A DNA stretch of 64,000 nt from Polytrichum commune (Eukaryota > Streptophyta > Polytrichopsida > Polytrichales > Polytrichaceae): the NCBI GenBank assembly GCA_950295325.1, contig OX485805.1, positions 18,153,501 through 18,217,500 on the forward strand, in the 5' to 3' direction. Below, piece by piece: positions 11,601-21,678 of the stretch. The notes beneath the pieces were generated by a model. It had not been told where the DNA came from and did not search any database. It saw only the letters and a list, made by a program, of their open reading frames with translations. The translations under genes and the position numbers were made by a program. Each line of letters starts with the position of its first letter. Position 1 is the first letter of the stretch.

Positions 11601-14600
11601 ATCTACCCAAGGTGTTAACCCACCACTAACCCACTCTTCCTCGGTGAGCACCTCACATGGCTCCAACAATGAGCCCTCTCCTAAACTAACACTAGGAAAT
11701 TCACTCCCTAAGCCTACTTGGTGAAATGTAACCATTACATCAACCTCGGACTCGGGGTACTCCCTTAGCCATTGGGCATAATCCCCATTATCCCCATAAT
11801 TGTAAAAATTAGGACCTAGACTTCCCGAGCCCGAATCTATAACAACCCTTTGACCTTCGGGATGGACGACTCCCACCAATGCCTTGCCAATCTCATTCTC
11901 GTTTAAGTCATCAATTTCCTTCTCCAATGGCAAATACATCTCCTTCTCCATCCATCCTTCTAATGAACCAATGGACACTATGACCCTATTACCCTCCGGA
12001 CCATAAGTGATGGATGGTTTAGGTCCACCCCAATTGACCATAGCATTCGCCATCCGCAACCAAGGCCTACCTAGCAAAATGGGGAAGGTGTCCTTGTTGG
12101 AGTGCATTTTAATGACATGGAAGGTGACCAAGTACTCCTCACCTCCCGTAGTCATTCTACAATCCTTGATCATCCCCAAAGGCGTAGTCGAACTTTGATT
12201 TGCCATATTTATGACCAAAGGTGAAGGCCCCGTGAGTCCAAGTCCCAATTTTTTCATAGTATCCTCCGGTAGTATATTTAGACTACTCCCTCCGTCGACT
12301 AGCACATTAGGAACCACCTTATCTACTATAACAACTTCTATTTCTATAGCTTTCACGTCTCTTCCACCTTGTGATTGGATCCTAGCGGCTATTTTAGCTT
12401 TCACCTTCCTCATCCTCTTGTGTACCGGCATTCCCTCCTTTAATGTTTTCCTTGCCGTGGGTGAAATTTCCAATAGTTGGCCGAAAGTAATATCCGCCTT
12501 GAGTGTACTAAGGTCCGCCCACAAGTCGTACCCGGTAGATCTTTCCACCTCAGAATTACCCACTACGTCGAATTCTTCTACGGGAACCCCCGGTCCTTCC
12601 CATTCACCCACATCGCTATTATCCAAGTCATGTACCGCATTAGTCCTCTCCCTATCTTGTAAAATTATATTTTCCCTCTCCACATCCTTAGTAGCTCTTC
12701 TAGCTACCCTATCCAACTCGGAGAGATTAATCTCTTCATCCGAAGAGTAATTTCCTTGCTCTCCTATTCCTACCTCCAACGGGGCATCCCCTCTCCTAGC
12801 CCTAGTAGTTACCGCTAGTGCAGGTGCTTCTTCAACCACACCCTTACCCTTCACTAACTCATATGTAATAGCATTGGTGTGAGGAGGCCATTGACTTTGC
12901 TCCTCTCCAATTCTCGTTGGGAGAGGAAGCATGTCATCACATGTGGCCTCCAACACTCCATCCATGAACCTAACATCTTGGGAGTTAGATGGTCCCGGAT
13001 CCGTTGGAGGCGCTTGTCTCCCGTTACTACCATTAGGTGGAACTCCTTGTCTATTTTGTATTGGAATGTAACCGGTTGTAGTTTGCAAGCCCGCCGGTGG
13101 ATGAAAAGTTTGCCTAGCATTACTATGGTCATAGTATAAGTTAGGTGGCCTAAGTTCATTGGCCGGTACTACTTGTGGCCTAGCACCTCGCATATTATCC
13201 CTTGCTTGTTGTTGTGGATTAGCCACCGGGTAAGGGACATTAATTATTTTGTCCGGTTCGCGACACGTATCCGAGGGATGACTTCCTCCACAATTGCTAC
13301 AATTAAACTCTTGACCTTCGGACCAACATTGTCCTTGAGCGTGCCACCTTCCACAAAAGGGATGAAATTCCTTCTTCTCTAAATTTTGGCCACCTTGCCC
13401 TCTAGGTTGTGGTCCTCTATTGCTTCCATTTCCATAGTGAGGTGGCGCTTGACCTCGTTGATTTTGTTGAGGTGGGTTACCGTTTCCTCTTTGGTCACGG
13501 TTTTGTCCACTTCTACAAAATTGACGCGTGTGGCCCGGTTGGCCACATTGGACACACCATAATCCGGAAGAATGCCTACCCAACTCAACCGGGGGTGGAG
13601 GCCCCGGTTGTTGACTCCGGATCATTAATGACATTTGATCCGTGAGGCTTTGCATTTGTTTTATCATAGCCTCTTGGAATCCTAGTTGGCTAGCACCTAG
13701 TCTTCTCTCAACCTCCTCCAAGTGTGGATCCGTTCTAGGGGCCGGTAGTGCCAAAAGAGGTGCCGGTTCCCTAACCGCTAAAGGTCGGGGACCGGTGTCC
13801 ACAATGGCATATGGAATTTGGTTCTCATACTTAGCGGGTTCTACCGCTACCACCTTAGGGCGTATGGGGATGAATTGTGGGATCAATTCATCCTCCCTTC
13901 TCCATAGCCTTTCGTGATCTTTATCCAAGTTTTCAATATCTCTAGCCGCACGCTTGGCATCCGCCAAGGTCAAGGGATTCCTTTCTAGAACACCCCTAAT
14001 AGTTCCGGACTTAAAAAACCCTTGAATGAAAAATTGCTTTAGCGTGTCGTCGTTGAGCATGGTACCCACAAATCTAGTGCACACTAAATCAAACCTCCTA
14101 ATGTAAGCCGAAATTTCTTCCTCCCTTCCTTGCTTCAATGACGACAATGCCCTTAATGCGGTACTTTGACCCACTTCCGGCCTAAATTCGTTAAGAAACT
14201 CCCTTTGTAATTGTTCCCATCCCCTAAAATGTCCCTCGGCATGATCCCGATACCATTCATAGGCTTCCCCCTCTAGAGTGGTAGGAAACCACACTAACCA
14301 ATAACCCGGGTCGGTTATGAGGAAGCTAGCCAACCGTTCGATATACCGTTCCATGTGCCGAGAGGGGTCCTCATCCTTGGTCCCATAAAATTTAGGGAGA
14401 TGAGATGGCATATCCATCGCCGCTAAATTTTGTGGAACCACAATTGGTAGGCCTCTTGGCCTAACCAATGGGTCTATTGGAGGTATAGGAGGTATGGGCG
14501 GAATTGGGGGTATGGGTGGTGGATCCATCCCCCGTTCCTCGGCCATGGTGACCGGTGAACTATTCAACAATCCCCTATCAACTTCTACCGGGAATTGTTC

Positions 14601-14849
14601 TCTAAGTGTGTAATTTTCCGAAGAAGTTTCACCACTCAATTTGGAGGGAGTGATCTCCTCTTCAAGTTGAGCTCCAAGTTCTAAGGTGTCTAGAATTGAC
14701 CTAGTCCTAGGTTCGACGTTCAAACAACTCTCTATTCTAACATTATCTTGTTCTAATCTATCACTGATTTTAGAGGACCGCCTCTTTCGAGTAGATTTCT
14801 CTAGTCCTACTATCAAACTTGGTTTTTGTGAGCGAGTCCTACCTTGCAT
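8610..14849 (-). CDS. gag-pol polyprotein of the Ty3/gypsy element
   Basis: A single frame of 2,079 residues. Parts by rough residue position: proline-isoleucine repeat (PPIPPIPPIPPI) 110-125; Retrotrans_gag region 150-310; CCHC zinc knuckle 432-445, with two further Cys/His clusters at about 499-508 and 517-529; aspartic protease about 835-935 with VDGGSSLN at 851; reverse transcriptase about 1235-1425 with FVDDF at 1374; RNase H about 1512-1635; integrase zinc region 1730-1772 and core about 1790-1900; and a C-terminal tail without a chromodomain. It ends 60 bp from the 3' LTR. The ATG at 14849 is the first in frame and lies about 0.9 kb inside the 5' LTR, as expected. The frame looks whole. 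Confidence 0.93.
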   Translation of the reverse strand: MQGRTRSQKPSLIVGLEKSTRKRRSSKISDRLEQDNVRIESCLNVEPRTRSILDTLELGAQLEEEITPSKLSGETSSENYTLREQFPVEVDRGLLNSSPVTMAEERGMDPPPIPPIPPIPPIPPIDPLVRPRGLPIVVPQNLAAMDMPSHLPKFYGTKDEDPSRHMERYIERLASFLITDPGYWLVWFPTTLEGEAYEWYRDHAEGHFRGWEQLQREFLNEFRPEVGQSTALRALSSLKQGREEEISAYIRRFDLVCTRFVGTMLNDDTLKQFFIQGFFKSGTIRGVLERNPLTLADAKRAARDIENLDKDHERLWRREDELIPQFIPIRPKVVAVEPAKYENQIPYAIVDTGPRPLAVREPAPLLALPAPRTDPHLEEVERRLGASQLGFQEAMIKQMQSLTDQMSLMIRSQQPGPPPPVELGRHSSGLWCVQCGQPGHTRQFCRSGQNRDQRGNGNPPQQNQRGQAPPHYGNGSNRGPQPRGQGGQNLEKKEFHPFCGRWHAQGQCWSEGQEFNCSNCGGSHPSDTCREPDKIINVPYPVANPQQQARDNMRGARPQVVPANELRPPNLYYDHSNARQTFHPPAGLQTTTGYIPIQNRQGVPPNGSNGRQAPPTDPGPSNSQDVRFMDGVLEATCDDMLPLPTRIGEEQSQWPPHTNAITYELVKGKGVVEEAPALAVTTRARRGDAPLEVGIGEQGNYSSDEEINLSELDRVARRATKDVERENIILQDRERTNAVHDLDNSDVGEWEGPGVPVEEFDVVGNSEVERSTGYDLWADLSTLKADITFGQLLEISPTARKTLKEGMPVHKRMRKVKAKIAARIQSQGGRDVKAIEIEVVIVDKVVPNVLVDGGSSLNILPEDTMKKLGLGLTGPSPLVINMANQSSTTPLGMIKDCRMTTGGEEYLVTFHVIKMHSNKDTFPILLGRPWLRMANAMVNWGGPKPSITYGPEGNRVIVSIGSLEGWMEKEMYLPLEKEIDDLNENEIGKALVGVVHPEGQRVVIDSGSGSLGPNFYNYGDNGDYAQWLREYPESEVDVMVTFHQVGLGSEFPSVSLGEGSLLEPCEVLTEEEWVSGGLTPWVDDVEEGEVSLIHVDGTQEEDVIIESSKLEEPLHFKTTSTGIVVGQDVKDYPNVPSDWYRNKEEQAHVSETDWRYVDVKLKNGKTRQMKMGSKLGEKEVREYSNLVDEFSDTFAWSYDELKGIPREMVEHRIPLIPGARPIRQKERRMNPQLQLLVKAELERLLKAGFIKPVEITDWVSPMVLVKKKNGKLRVCVDYRKLNSCTQKDHFPLPFITLLLEEVGGHSRYTFMDGYAGYNQISIALQDIHKTAFTTPWGTFVWVVMPFGLCNAPATFQRLVMYIFTDLLFKSMTVFVDDFSTQSNVDDHLHCVREALVRCRKMRLTLNPDKTFLGVNKGVLLGYVVSEKGREPDPDKIAAISDLATPTNSKGISKLLGHVGWYRELIPNFSKIAVPITHLLKKDVKFEWTDACQKAFEELRDRLSTYPVLIPPNWGKPFHVYCDASNVAIGSALCQATGEKEKDQPIAYASKQLTPAERNYSTTERECLAMVFSVKKFRHYLMCNPVVFFVDHMAIKYLINKAELSGRLARWVLLLEEFDYTVEYKPGRMHLQADHLSRLSEEIGKNPVNDMLVDDSLFVVTSTPAWYAGIVEFLTTHKLPKEWTKEERRKVRVNSRQFVVVGHRLFRRGSDGILRRCVSKTEVEAILIACHDSACGGHFSGQLTGQKILRAGYFWPTLFKDAHDYVRKCDACQRYARNDLRMEMPLHVSLPLIPFEKWGIDYVGEVHPQSSKGMKYIVVATEYLTKWAEAKAVKTDTAEHAATFMYENIISRFGVPKILVSDRGTHFLNDLIREMTEKFKIDHRKTTPYHPQTNGQTERVNGILVSILRKTVIDSKRDWDTKLTAALWAYRTTYKVTTRATPFSLVYGLEATLPIEYEVESLRVAVSTRLTESQSLRNRLTDLEALDEGRRMAAQHIEAIQRRRKITFDKRHKRRALTPGMMVMIQDARKLEFPAKFNAVWLGPYLVYEVFPNNSIQLETLNGELFPTRTSGSRCKEYRA

Positions 14850-15737
14850 TCCATAAGAATCGATCGACCCTCACTTGACCACACATAATCCTAGCAATTC
14901 CCCTCTTAATATTTTCACTTGTCTTGGTGTGGTTATAATTTTTTTTAGGAGGTGAGGAAAAGAACCTGCAAGCCCACTTAGGTGAAAGAATCCCAATAGG
15001 GGATAGGCATGTTCATGTTAATTTTTTGGTTAAGTCGGAGCATCACCTCCGCACCTTCCCGCAAATTAACACTCACCACAATACCGATTGTGAGGGGGTG
15101 ACCTTCCGAGTAGATTATGTTTAAAAGTCGAGGCTTCACCCTTCAACTTCTCACACCATCCACAATTCGGGAATTACCCTCTACAACGGATAACAACAAT
15201 CACGAGTACAAAAGGCATTCCTTAATTAGTTAATGAATTCACTTTGAAGAAATAAACATACCTTGAGCAATCGCATCCCCCTGTGAGTTAGCACTCCCCT
15301 CAATCGTGACTCAATGTAACAACACCATAAACTTTGTGAAATATTAATTTAATCTAGAGCATGAAATGACAACTCCCAAAACTTTGAGACTCACCCCGAG
15401 GTGAGTGTCAAAGTTCAATGTCCTAAGGTGAATTTACCCTCTAATGTTTTAATGAGCTACTCGGTTATAGGTTCCTTTTAAGTTCTTAGCAAATCCCCAA
15501 AAAGGTTGAGGACGTACCTTCGCCGCGCTCCTTCCTCAAAAATGAATTTGCGTAATTGACAATGCAATTCATTCCAAGGAATAGTTGAAATACAATGAAT
15601 TCAAATGTAACCCAAAGAGAGAATACTTACCGAGTTTCGGGTGCTCCTTCCCTTCTCTCAAGTTTGTGTCTCCAATTTTTCCTAGTTGCCTCCAAGTCTC
15701 CTAGTCGCCTCCAAGTCTTGTAACTACCTTCCGCTTC
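14850..15737 (-). other. Leader region of the Ty3/gypsy element
   Basis: About 0.9 kb between the primer-binding site and the polyprotein start holds no credible gene. It is the untranslated leader where a packaging signal would be expected; none can be recognised by eye. Confidence 0.6.
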
Positions 15738-15756
15738 GCTCCCGGCGGACGCACCA
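15738..15756 (-). other. Candidate primer-binding site
   Basis: Four bases inside the 5' LTR, the minus strand reads TGGTGCGTCCGCCGGGAGC. It starts with TGG, complementary to a tRNA 3' CCA. The rest resembles a tRNA acceptor/T-arm complement; I could not assign the tRNA species. Confidence 0.6.
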
Positions 15757-15760
15757 ATTA

Positions 15761-17924
15761 TGTGAGGCCAAACCCCCCACCCTTAAGCGTCCGTAGTCCG
15801 AGTAGTGGGTTTGGGCTCACATTCCTCCGCGGTATTGGATTTGGACTTGGATGAGTCCATAGTACAAGGTTCACCCTTCAAGTGGTCTTGGATTTAACTG
15901 GAATTTCACTTTTAACAACTCAATGTACGATTTCAATACGTATGTGGAGAATGCACAAGTTAACTATGTTATTTTAACCTCCTTATGCTCGGGTGCTATT
16001 TTGTCTTTGTTTGCTTCTAACGTCCATCCGGCTGCTTTAGCTACACAAGCCCTTAAGGATATCCCTCTCCTAAATGGAGTCCGTGCCGTTGACTCTATAC
16101 TACCACTTGAACTATCACTTGTGTATTCCGTATCGCTACTATAAGAGGTCTCACTTGGTGTCTCCATACCGTACATAAGCCTTTAAGTATTAAGAAATAC
16201 TTATGTGACTTATGTCAATCTCTCCCTCGCACCTTTGGTCTTTGCTTCCTTTGTCTTGCCATCGCGAGAGTGCTCCACATTCTCCATTAAGTTGTGCACG
16301 TGGTTTATTTTTAAAGAGAGGATGCAAGTGTTAAAAAAACACTATTCTCTATAGTCAATCTCAAATACATTTATTTGTGAAAGCCACACATAACACTAAC
16401 TAGCATAATGTAACTAACTACTTGTCTATGAGCTAATTAGGTAGGCTATCTACTAAGCTCCTTCATGAACCCATCTCTTTACTTTCTAATTACATAAACC
16501 TAGCTCCTTCATAAACCCAGCTCCTTCATAAACCCAGCTTCTTAGCTTCTAACTAAACAAACCCAGCTCCTTCATAAACCCAGCTCCTTCATGAACCCAG
16601 CTCCTTAGCTTCTAACTAAACAAACCCAGGTCCTTCATAAACCCAGCTCTTTACTTTCTAATTAAACAAACCCAGCTCCTTCATAAACCCAGCTCCTTCA
16701 TAAACCCACAACTTTGTAGTTGTAATCCCCAACTACCTCACTAATTATTCAAGCCCTTAACTAATCTTCCTACCTAATTTTCCTAATTCTACTAACAACC
16801 CCTTTCTAATCACACAATTCTTCTCTAATCCTAAAATCCTAAAATCCTAGAGAGGAGAGGGGGAGAGAGAATTTCCTAACTTCACTAAGACTAACTAATC
16901 CACACAAGTATATTTTTGCACTCATCACAACATCAAGTGCTCAACTCTTAAACATGGAACTTGCAACCACGTGTATTCAAAACATGAACTTTAAGTACCA
17001 CAAATTGGAATCATGAATTAACTTTAAAATCCTTCACGTCAACACTAATTCTACCAAGAGGTCAAGCCCTCTTCAAGGCTAACAAGCCTTGGCTCTCAAA
17101 CTAAAAACTAAGCACACACATGTGCTCCAATATGGCTTCCCACACCCACACTTATAACTCGTGGGGTGCCTTGGAGCACAAAGGAAAGAGAGGATGAGTG
17201 AGGGAAGAATGAGGGATTATATAGTAAGCTTGAGGGGGTGAGCACCCTCAAGGCTCACGATAAGCCCTTGAGATTTCCTCCTACTTAGTAGGCGCCAATC
17301 CTATCTTCTAAGCCTTCCTCCCTCAAATGATCAACAAGGATCCTAATTCGAACATTTAACTAGCCTTGGCTTTCTACCTACCACACTTTACCAAACTTGG
17401 GATGCTTCAACCCAAACTTAGCCTCCTTCGCTTTCCGCCGCCATAACTTTCTCCCCTTACTTTCCCAAATCGTCGCTCACCACTTAATTCAAACCACGAT
17501 GCTTAACTCGTGATTTGATTGGTGCTTTGAGAATTTGCTTATCCTCCACCTTGCATTCTTCCTTGGGCCTTCCCCATTAAGTGGCCATGATGAGGTGGTC
17601 CACTTGTGCGCTCCATGTGATCCTCCATTCATCCCAATTCGAATGCACTTGCCTCTTGAGTCACTTTGGTTGTCTCCATCCATTTGTACTAGCCTACTCA
17701 CTAACTACTCAATCCAAGTTCTCCTTACCTATCCTCATTCACTCAAATCCTTCCGAAGGTAAAAACACAATAACAACTCACATCCTAGCCTCTTACAACA
17801 TGGTACTTCTAAGACTAACATTTCACTCTTTTTATATTTTTGTGAAGTAACATGCTACTTCAAAGTGCATCAACTAACGTTTCAAGGGTCTAAGACTAAA
17901 TGTGGGCACCCTTTTGGGCTCACA
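15761..17924 (-). repeat. 5' LTR of the Ty3/gypsy element
   Basis: Minus-strand 5' LTR, 2,164 bp, bounded by TGTGAG and CTCACA. A TATA-like box (TACTATATAA on the minus strand) lies at 17217-17226. A 17-bp-unit minisatellite lies at 16450-16710. The small open frames inside it recur identically in the other LTR and look like chance frames. Confidence 0.93.
17217..17226 (-). promoter_or_regulatory. TATA-like box in the 5' LTR
   Basis: TACTATATAA on the minus strand lies inside the LTR and faces the polyprotein. It is followed by a pyrimidine-rich CCCTCATTC stretch typical of plant initiator sequence. The matching copy in the 3' LTR is at 7841-7850. Prediction by eye only. Confidence 0.5.
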
Positions 17925-17929
17925 CCTTG

Positions 17930-19104
17930 ACCCCCGCCACAGTTGGGAAGGGCAACCCAAACACGCCAAGGATCGGTTTTTCAAGCGGGTGTATGCAGGT
18001 ATGGCCCCTCCATTGCCTCTGAGCATCCATGTTGCTTTTGGACATCCAAGGCAACATCCAACTGAACATCTCATGTGCTTAAATGACAGAATGGGAGATC
18101 AAGGGGAAAGGCAATGGGAAGAAAATCGATGAGATGTGGTTCCAAAAAATCGTCACGAAGGTCCTCATCAATCTCCGTTTCCGACTAGGGCGATTGATTG
18201 ACAACAAGGCTCCTAAACCCCCGGAAGTGTCTACGGAATGTTGGAACGATCTCGTTGTCGCACGGGCCTCCGAGCTATCCAAGAAGAAGTCAGCACAAAT
18301 GCGCTCGATCTCTCGTCGTAGGGCGTCAAAGGCCTCCCAAATGCAGGGTCTTCGGGAGGCTGCGCTTGTGAGGCTGGTACGCTCCCCTCAACCCCTCTCT
18401 CTAGATGCCCAAATGCATGTCTGCGTGGATGTTCGTTTCGACGCGCATGACATCTATGATGTTTTCTTTGAGGTCTCCATCCTCCATTGCCAACGTCTTA
18501 TCTATGACAGAGTATACGGCTTCAACGAGAGCCATTTGAGACGGAGATCAACGAAGAGGTGGAGAAGGAATACCAGCGGCTGGAAGCGGAGCGGGTGGAT
18601 GAAGAGCAAGGTCCGGAGAAGAACATCGCAGAGTTGGCCACGAGGATGGAAGAGTTGGAGGCGAAGCTGGATGCATCCAACGACTGGCTAGAGGCGAAGA
18701 TTGATGCTTCCCAACTGCGACTAGAGGCGATGCTCCAGCAACTCCTAGCTGGGAGACCACCTATCTCTCCTACCCCCACTGTATCACCTGCCCCCAGTGT
18801 CTATCCTGCCCCTACTATCCCCCCTGCCCCCACTGTATCCTCGGCAGATGCCGCCCCTATGTTTGGTGTCGTGCTGCCAGTGCTAGTGGAAGAGCCGGGG
18901 AGTGCAGCCCCGCTCGATGAAGTCGTTTGCGGAGATGCAACGTTGGCGGTCGGAGAACGTGTGTCACAGGCGTTGGCGGATGAGGGGTGCGTAGAGGAAG
19001 GAGTGCAACAGCAAGAGCAGCCTGCACAGGGATTGGACACCCGAGCCTCTGGGCCCCAGCCAAGTTCGTCAGTGAGGCCGGAGCAACTCGAGCAGGTATC
19101 CTAA
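17930..19104 (+). CDS. Transposase_24-type CACTA protein, rest of exon 1 to stop
   Basis: Exons inferred by me: 17930-17998, 18090-18376 and 18511-19104. Intron 1 (17999-18089, GTATGG...GACAG) and intron 2 (18377-18510, GTACGC...GACAG) both follow GT-AG and keep phase, giving VYA-EWEIKGKG and ALVRL-SIRLQREPF junctions. Exon 2 has the Transposase_24-like layout: a W-rich start (EMWFQKIV), CWNDLV, then a Lys/Arg/Ser-rich block (SKKKSAQMRSISRRRASK). Exon 3 starts with about 80 residues of Glu/Leu-rich coiled coil. A Pro/Ala/Thr/Ser linker (SPTPTVSPAPSVYPAPTI) and an acidic tail follow. The stop is at 19102-19104. A possible donor CAG|GTATCC at 19096 and acceptor near 19337 could add an extra exon. 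Expression is probably broken by the 11.5-kb insertion. Confidence 0.65.
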
Positions 19105-19506
19105 ACCTAGATAGCACATATGAAACGTAGGGGCAGTTTATAATCCGATGTCCATGAACATGTATGACATCCCATAGATGTCTCTGGAAACATATCTTCC
19201 AACATCTCCGGTAATGCGATGAATTTTTTTGACATCTCGGTGGACATCTGTTTAAACAGCCTGTGACAACACACATAAACTAAGCTTATTTGCATTTTTG
19301 TATGCAATGCTCTCATATTTTTTGTTTTCTTCCGCAGAACAAGTCTTGTGTGTAGTATTGTGCTTGGCCGTTTGCAATGTCCATAGATGTTCCATTGGCT
19401 ACATCTTGCAAAGCTAGATGTTGAAATGCATGTTCAGGATGCGGTGGTCACAATCCCTGACAACGCTGGTCCTCGACCTCGGCGACCTTAAGAACCCGAG
19501 AAGACG

Positions 19507-19698
19507 ATGAAAGGAGTGAAAGTGGCAGGCCTGTCGAAACCTACGAAGGCCGAAGGACCGAAGCCCCCAGGATCCACAAAACCAGCAGGCTTGTCGAAAC
19601 CCGGAAAGAGTGCTGCAAAGGTCGGGAGCTCAACAAGAGCCGAGGTGGCGAAGAAGAAATCTGCTAGCATGGCCAATGTATTTGGCGAGTCGATATAG
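19507..19698 (+). CDS. Small Lys/Pro-rich ORF, possible last exon of the CACTA gene
   Basis: A 63-codon open frame is rich in K, P, S and G (for example GLSKPTKAEGPKPPGSTKP) with a low-complexity, DNA-binding-like composition. An in-frame TAA lies just upstream at about 19489-19491, so it would need its own start or a splice acceptor after that point. Its codon usage and place between the Transposase_24 exons and the subterminal repeats make it a plausible extra exon. It may equally be chance. Confidence 0.25.
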   Translation: MKGVKVAGLSKPTKAEGPKPPGSTKPAGLSKPGKSAAKVGSSTRAEVAKKKSASMANVFGESI

Positions 19699-21124
19699 TG
19701 GAAGTACATATAGTTTGCCCTGACATTGATAGATCATGGCATGCGCCAACCGCTGCTTCCAAGTATAGGTTCGGATTTTTGAAACTCCTTTGACCTGCTT
19801 TGGTGGCAAGCAGAGGGAACGAGACTTTGAACTGCGGTCTTCAAATGTATGCATGCACTTTCAATGGAATTGTGCTTTGGTAACTATAAGACCCGAAGAC
19901 GTTTTTTTGGCTTTAATGTAATTCCAAATGTCTCTATCAATGTATGTGCATTATCGGGGACATTCTCAAGCGCTTAAAGCGACCAAGGCCGTCGGAGACA
20001 TTCATCCAGACATCTAGCATAACACCATTGTCACCTAAATTCACAATAGGAACATCAACTTCGACATCAGAGATAACGATGTCTGTTGCCTTACATAGTG
20101 ACGACCACATGGTCCTGAAATTCCATAGATGTCCCAGTTGACATCTCTCACATCGTGACAAATACTTTGAAGAAAGTTTCACGCCACATCCTAGATATTT
20201 GTGCAGATGTTCGGACAGGGTTGTAGTCATGCTCATTGAGCTTAATGGATGCTCTATAGGACACATTCCATAACGTGATGGACAACCTATTGGATGTCAA
20301 CAAGGACGCCAGAAAAAATAACATGTGCACAATCCATGCCCAGTAAGAGAAGCGAACGCCAAAGATGATAATTTCTTGGACATGCCCAACGCACTCTCGA
20401 ACAAAGAGAATGTCAACACAAATTCAGTCACATGTCTCATGTCCTCTCACTGACGACGTGCATTAATTCGCGACGACATCTTCAATGTCTCTGAGAACGC
20501 ACATGTTCATAGCGTGAAGACACACATTACTCACACTAAATGAAGGTCACGATGTCCGCACAAAGAAGACCATAATATATGCTTGCAATAATGACATCAA
20601 GTGTGCCTGTGATAACATCAATATCCACATACAAAGTGTCAACACATGCATTCTAGCAGACACCACTAAACCACGGAGAGTGTCCGCGGAAACACACCTG
20701 TGTTAATAGGGACATCAAAATGAACACCCATCTAAACCCCAAACCGCCTCAAAATTTGCTGACATGGCACGCCAAGTCATCACACTGACATAATCCACGT
20801 CAGATGCCACCGTTGCCACGTCATATTTTGGCGGGACCATGTCCTCTTCCACATCACCAACAGGCCGGATGAAAATCATTTCCATATGGCATTGCCCGTC
20901 GAAAAGGGCGCTGATGTGGCCCCCCCGTGGCATCCACATGGCACCACTTCTAAGCACCCAAACACATGTTTCATAACGCACGTTAAGGTAAACATTGTTT
21001 ATGTTGAGTGCAATTTTTGCCATGTTTTTGCATGTTTCGGTTGATCCGATTTTAGGTGATGTTTTCATGGACATCATCCATGTTTTTTTAAACATTTTTC
21101 GGCGTTTTTTGGAACATCACAAAA

Positions 21125-21144
21125 AACACGGGTTTCTTATAGTG
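21125..21144 (-). repeat. CACTA right terminal inverted repeat
   Basis: Read on the minus strand, the end is CACTATAAGAAACCCGTG followed by T-rich sequence. It is preceded inward by a GACATC-containing hairpin-like stretch. The three bases after it (CTT, 21145-21147) would be the TSD, but the partner end is not in the window. Confidence 0.75.
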
Positions 21145-21147
21145 CTT

Positions 21148-21675
21148 ATTGAGGTAACAATTGTTCTCCTTGTCCTTAGTCTACATCTCTGATGAATAAC
21201 TAAGTAACTCAATGTCTGTTACAATTCAAAATGAGTATTGTGATTATACAGCAAAAACTTAGTGCAAATCTTGATGAAACTTTAGGTCCTTCATATATAT
21301 TATGTTATCTAGGTATTGTTTTCCAGGTGTCCTGCACATAGTGCATGTACTTGTAAATCATCCTCCCATTCACTTCATGATCTTCATTGTTCTTCTCGTG
21401 TAGGATAGTTTATATTTATAATAACTCATCATTTGACATCAATGCAACAAAAATAATTTGATAATAACGGTTTGTTTTTGGCATATCAGATTCAGGTGTA
21501 ACTTTGGACCGGAAGATAAGTCTGCAATAGTGCCCCATGATATGCAAGCATTATTGAGATCAACCCAAAAGAAAAGGAAGAACAAGGTGGAGTAGAAGAA
21601 AAAAAAGGTAAGAAGGTTGTACTTGACTATGACGCCTTTCCAACCAACAAATTTATCCGTCCAAAGGTCATACAC
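21148..21675. other. Intergenic, no gene seen
   Basis: AT-rich stretch between the CACTA right end and the first 0.76-kb DNA element. Only short chance frames are present. Confidence 0.6.
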
Positions 21676-21678
21676 ATT

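Larger units (their letters stand above)
6385..17924 (-). mobile_element. Whole-looking Ty3/gypsy LTR retrotransposon
   Basis: The element is 11,540 bp, flanked by the 5-bp TSD CCTTG (6380-6384 and 17925-17929), with LTRs of 2,164 bp each that start TGTGAG and end CTCACA. It contains one uninterrupted gag-pol frame on the minus strand. The two LTRs have the same length, and every stretch I compared was identical, so the insertion is recent. It looks whole, with no break seen. The order gag-protease-RT-RNase H-integrase without a chromodomain fits the non-chromoviral Ty3/gypsy branch of plants; I cannot assign the clade. Confidence 0.95.
6129..21144 (+). mobile_element. CACTA (En/Spm) element, right part; left end not found
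   Basis: The right end is at 21144, where the top strand reads GGTTTCTTATAGTG. Its reverse complement, CACTATAAGAAACC, is a typical CACTA terminus. Inside it are the Transposase_24 gene and a 2-kb subterminal repeat zone. The start given here is only the start of recognisable content; I found no matching CACTA left terminus in 1-6130, so the TSD cannot be tested. The Ty3/gypsy element 6385-17924 is nested within it. Confidence 0.7.
19120..21144. repeat. CACTA subterminal repeat region (GACATC motif)
   Basis: The hexamer GACATC occurs on one strand or the other about 16 times here by eye, for example at about 19147, 19166, 19177, 19231, 19242, 20009, 20055, 20126, 20136, 20464, 20593 and 21069. 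About one would be expected by chance. Many more one-mismatch forms (AACATC, GATGTT) are present. CACTA elements are known to carry such short subterminal motifs in both orientations as transposase-binding sites. The region has no convincing gene apart from the small ORF noted at 19507. Confidence 0.75.

Noticed and set aside
10197-13917. Plus-strand frames within 10197-13917, the longest 179 codons
   Set aside because: Shadows of the minus-strand polyprotein.
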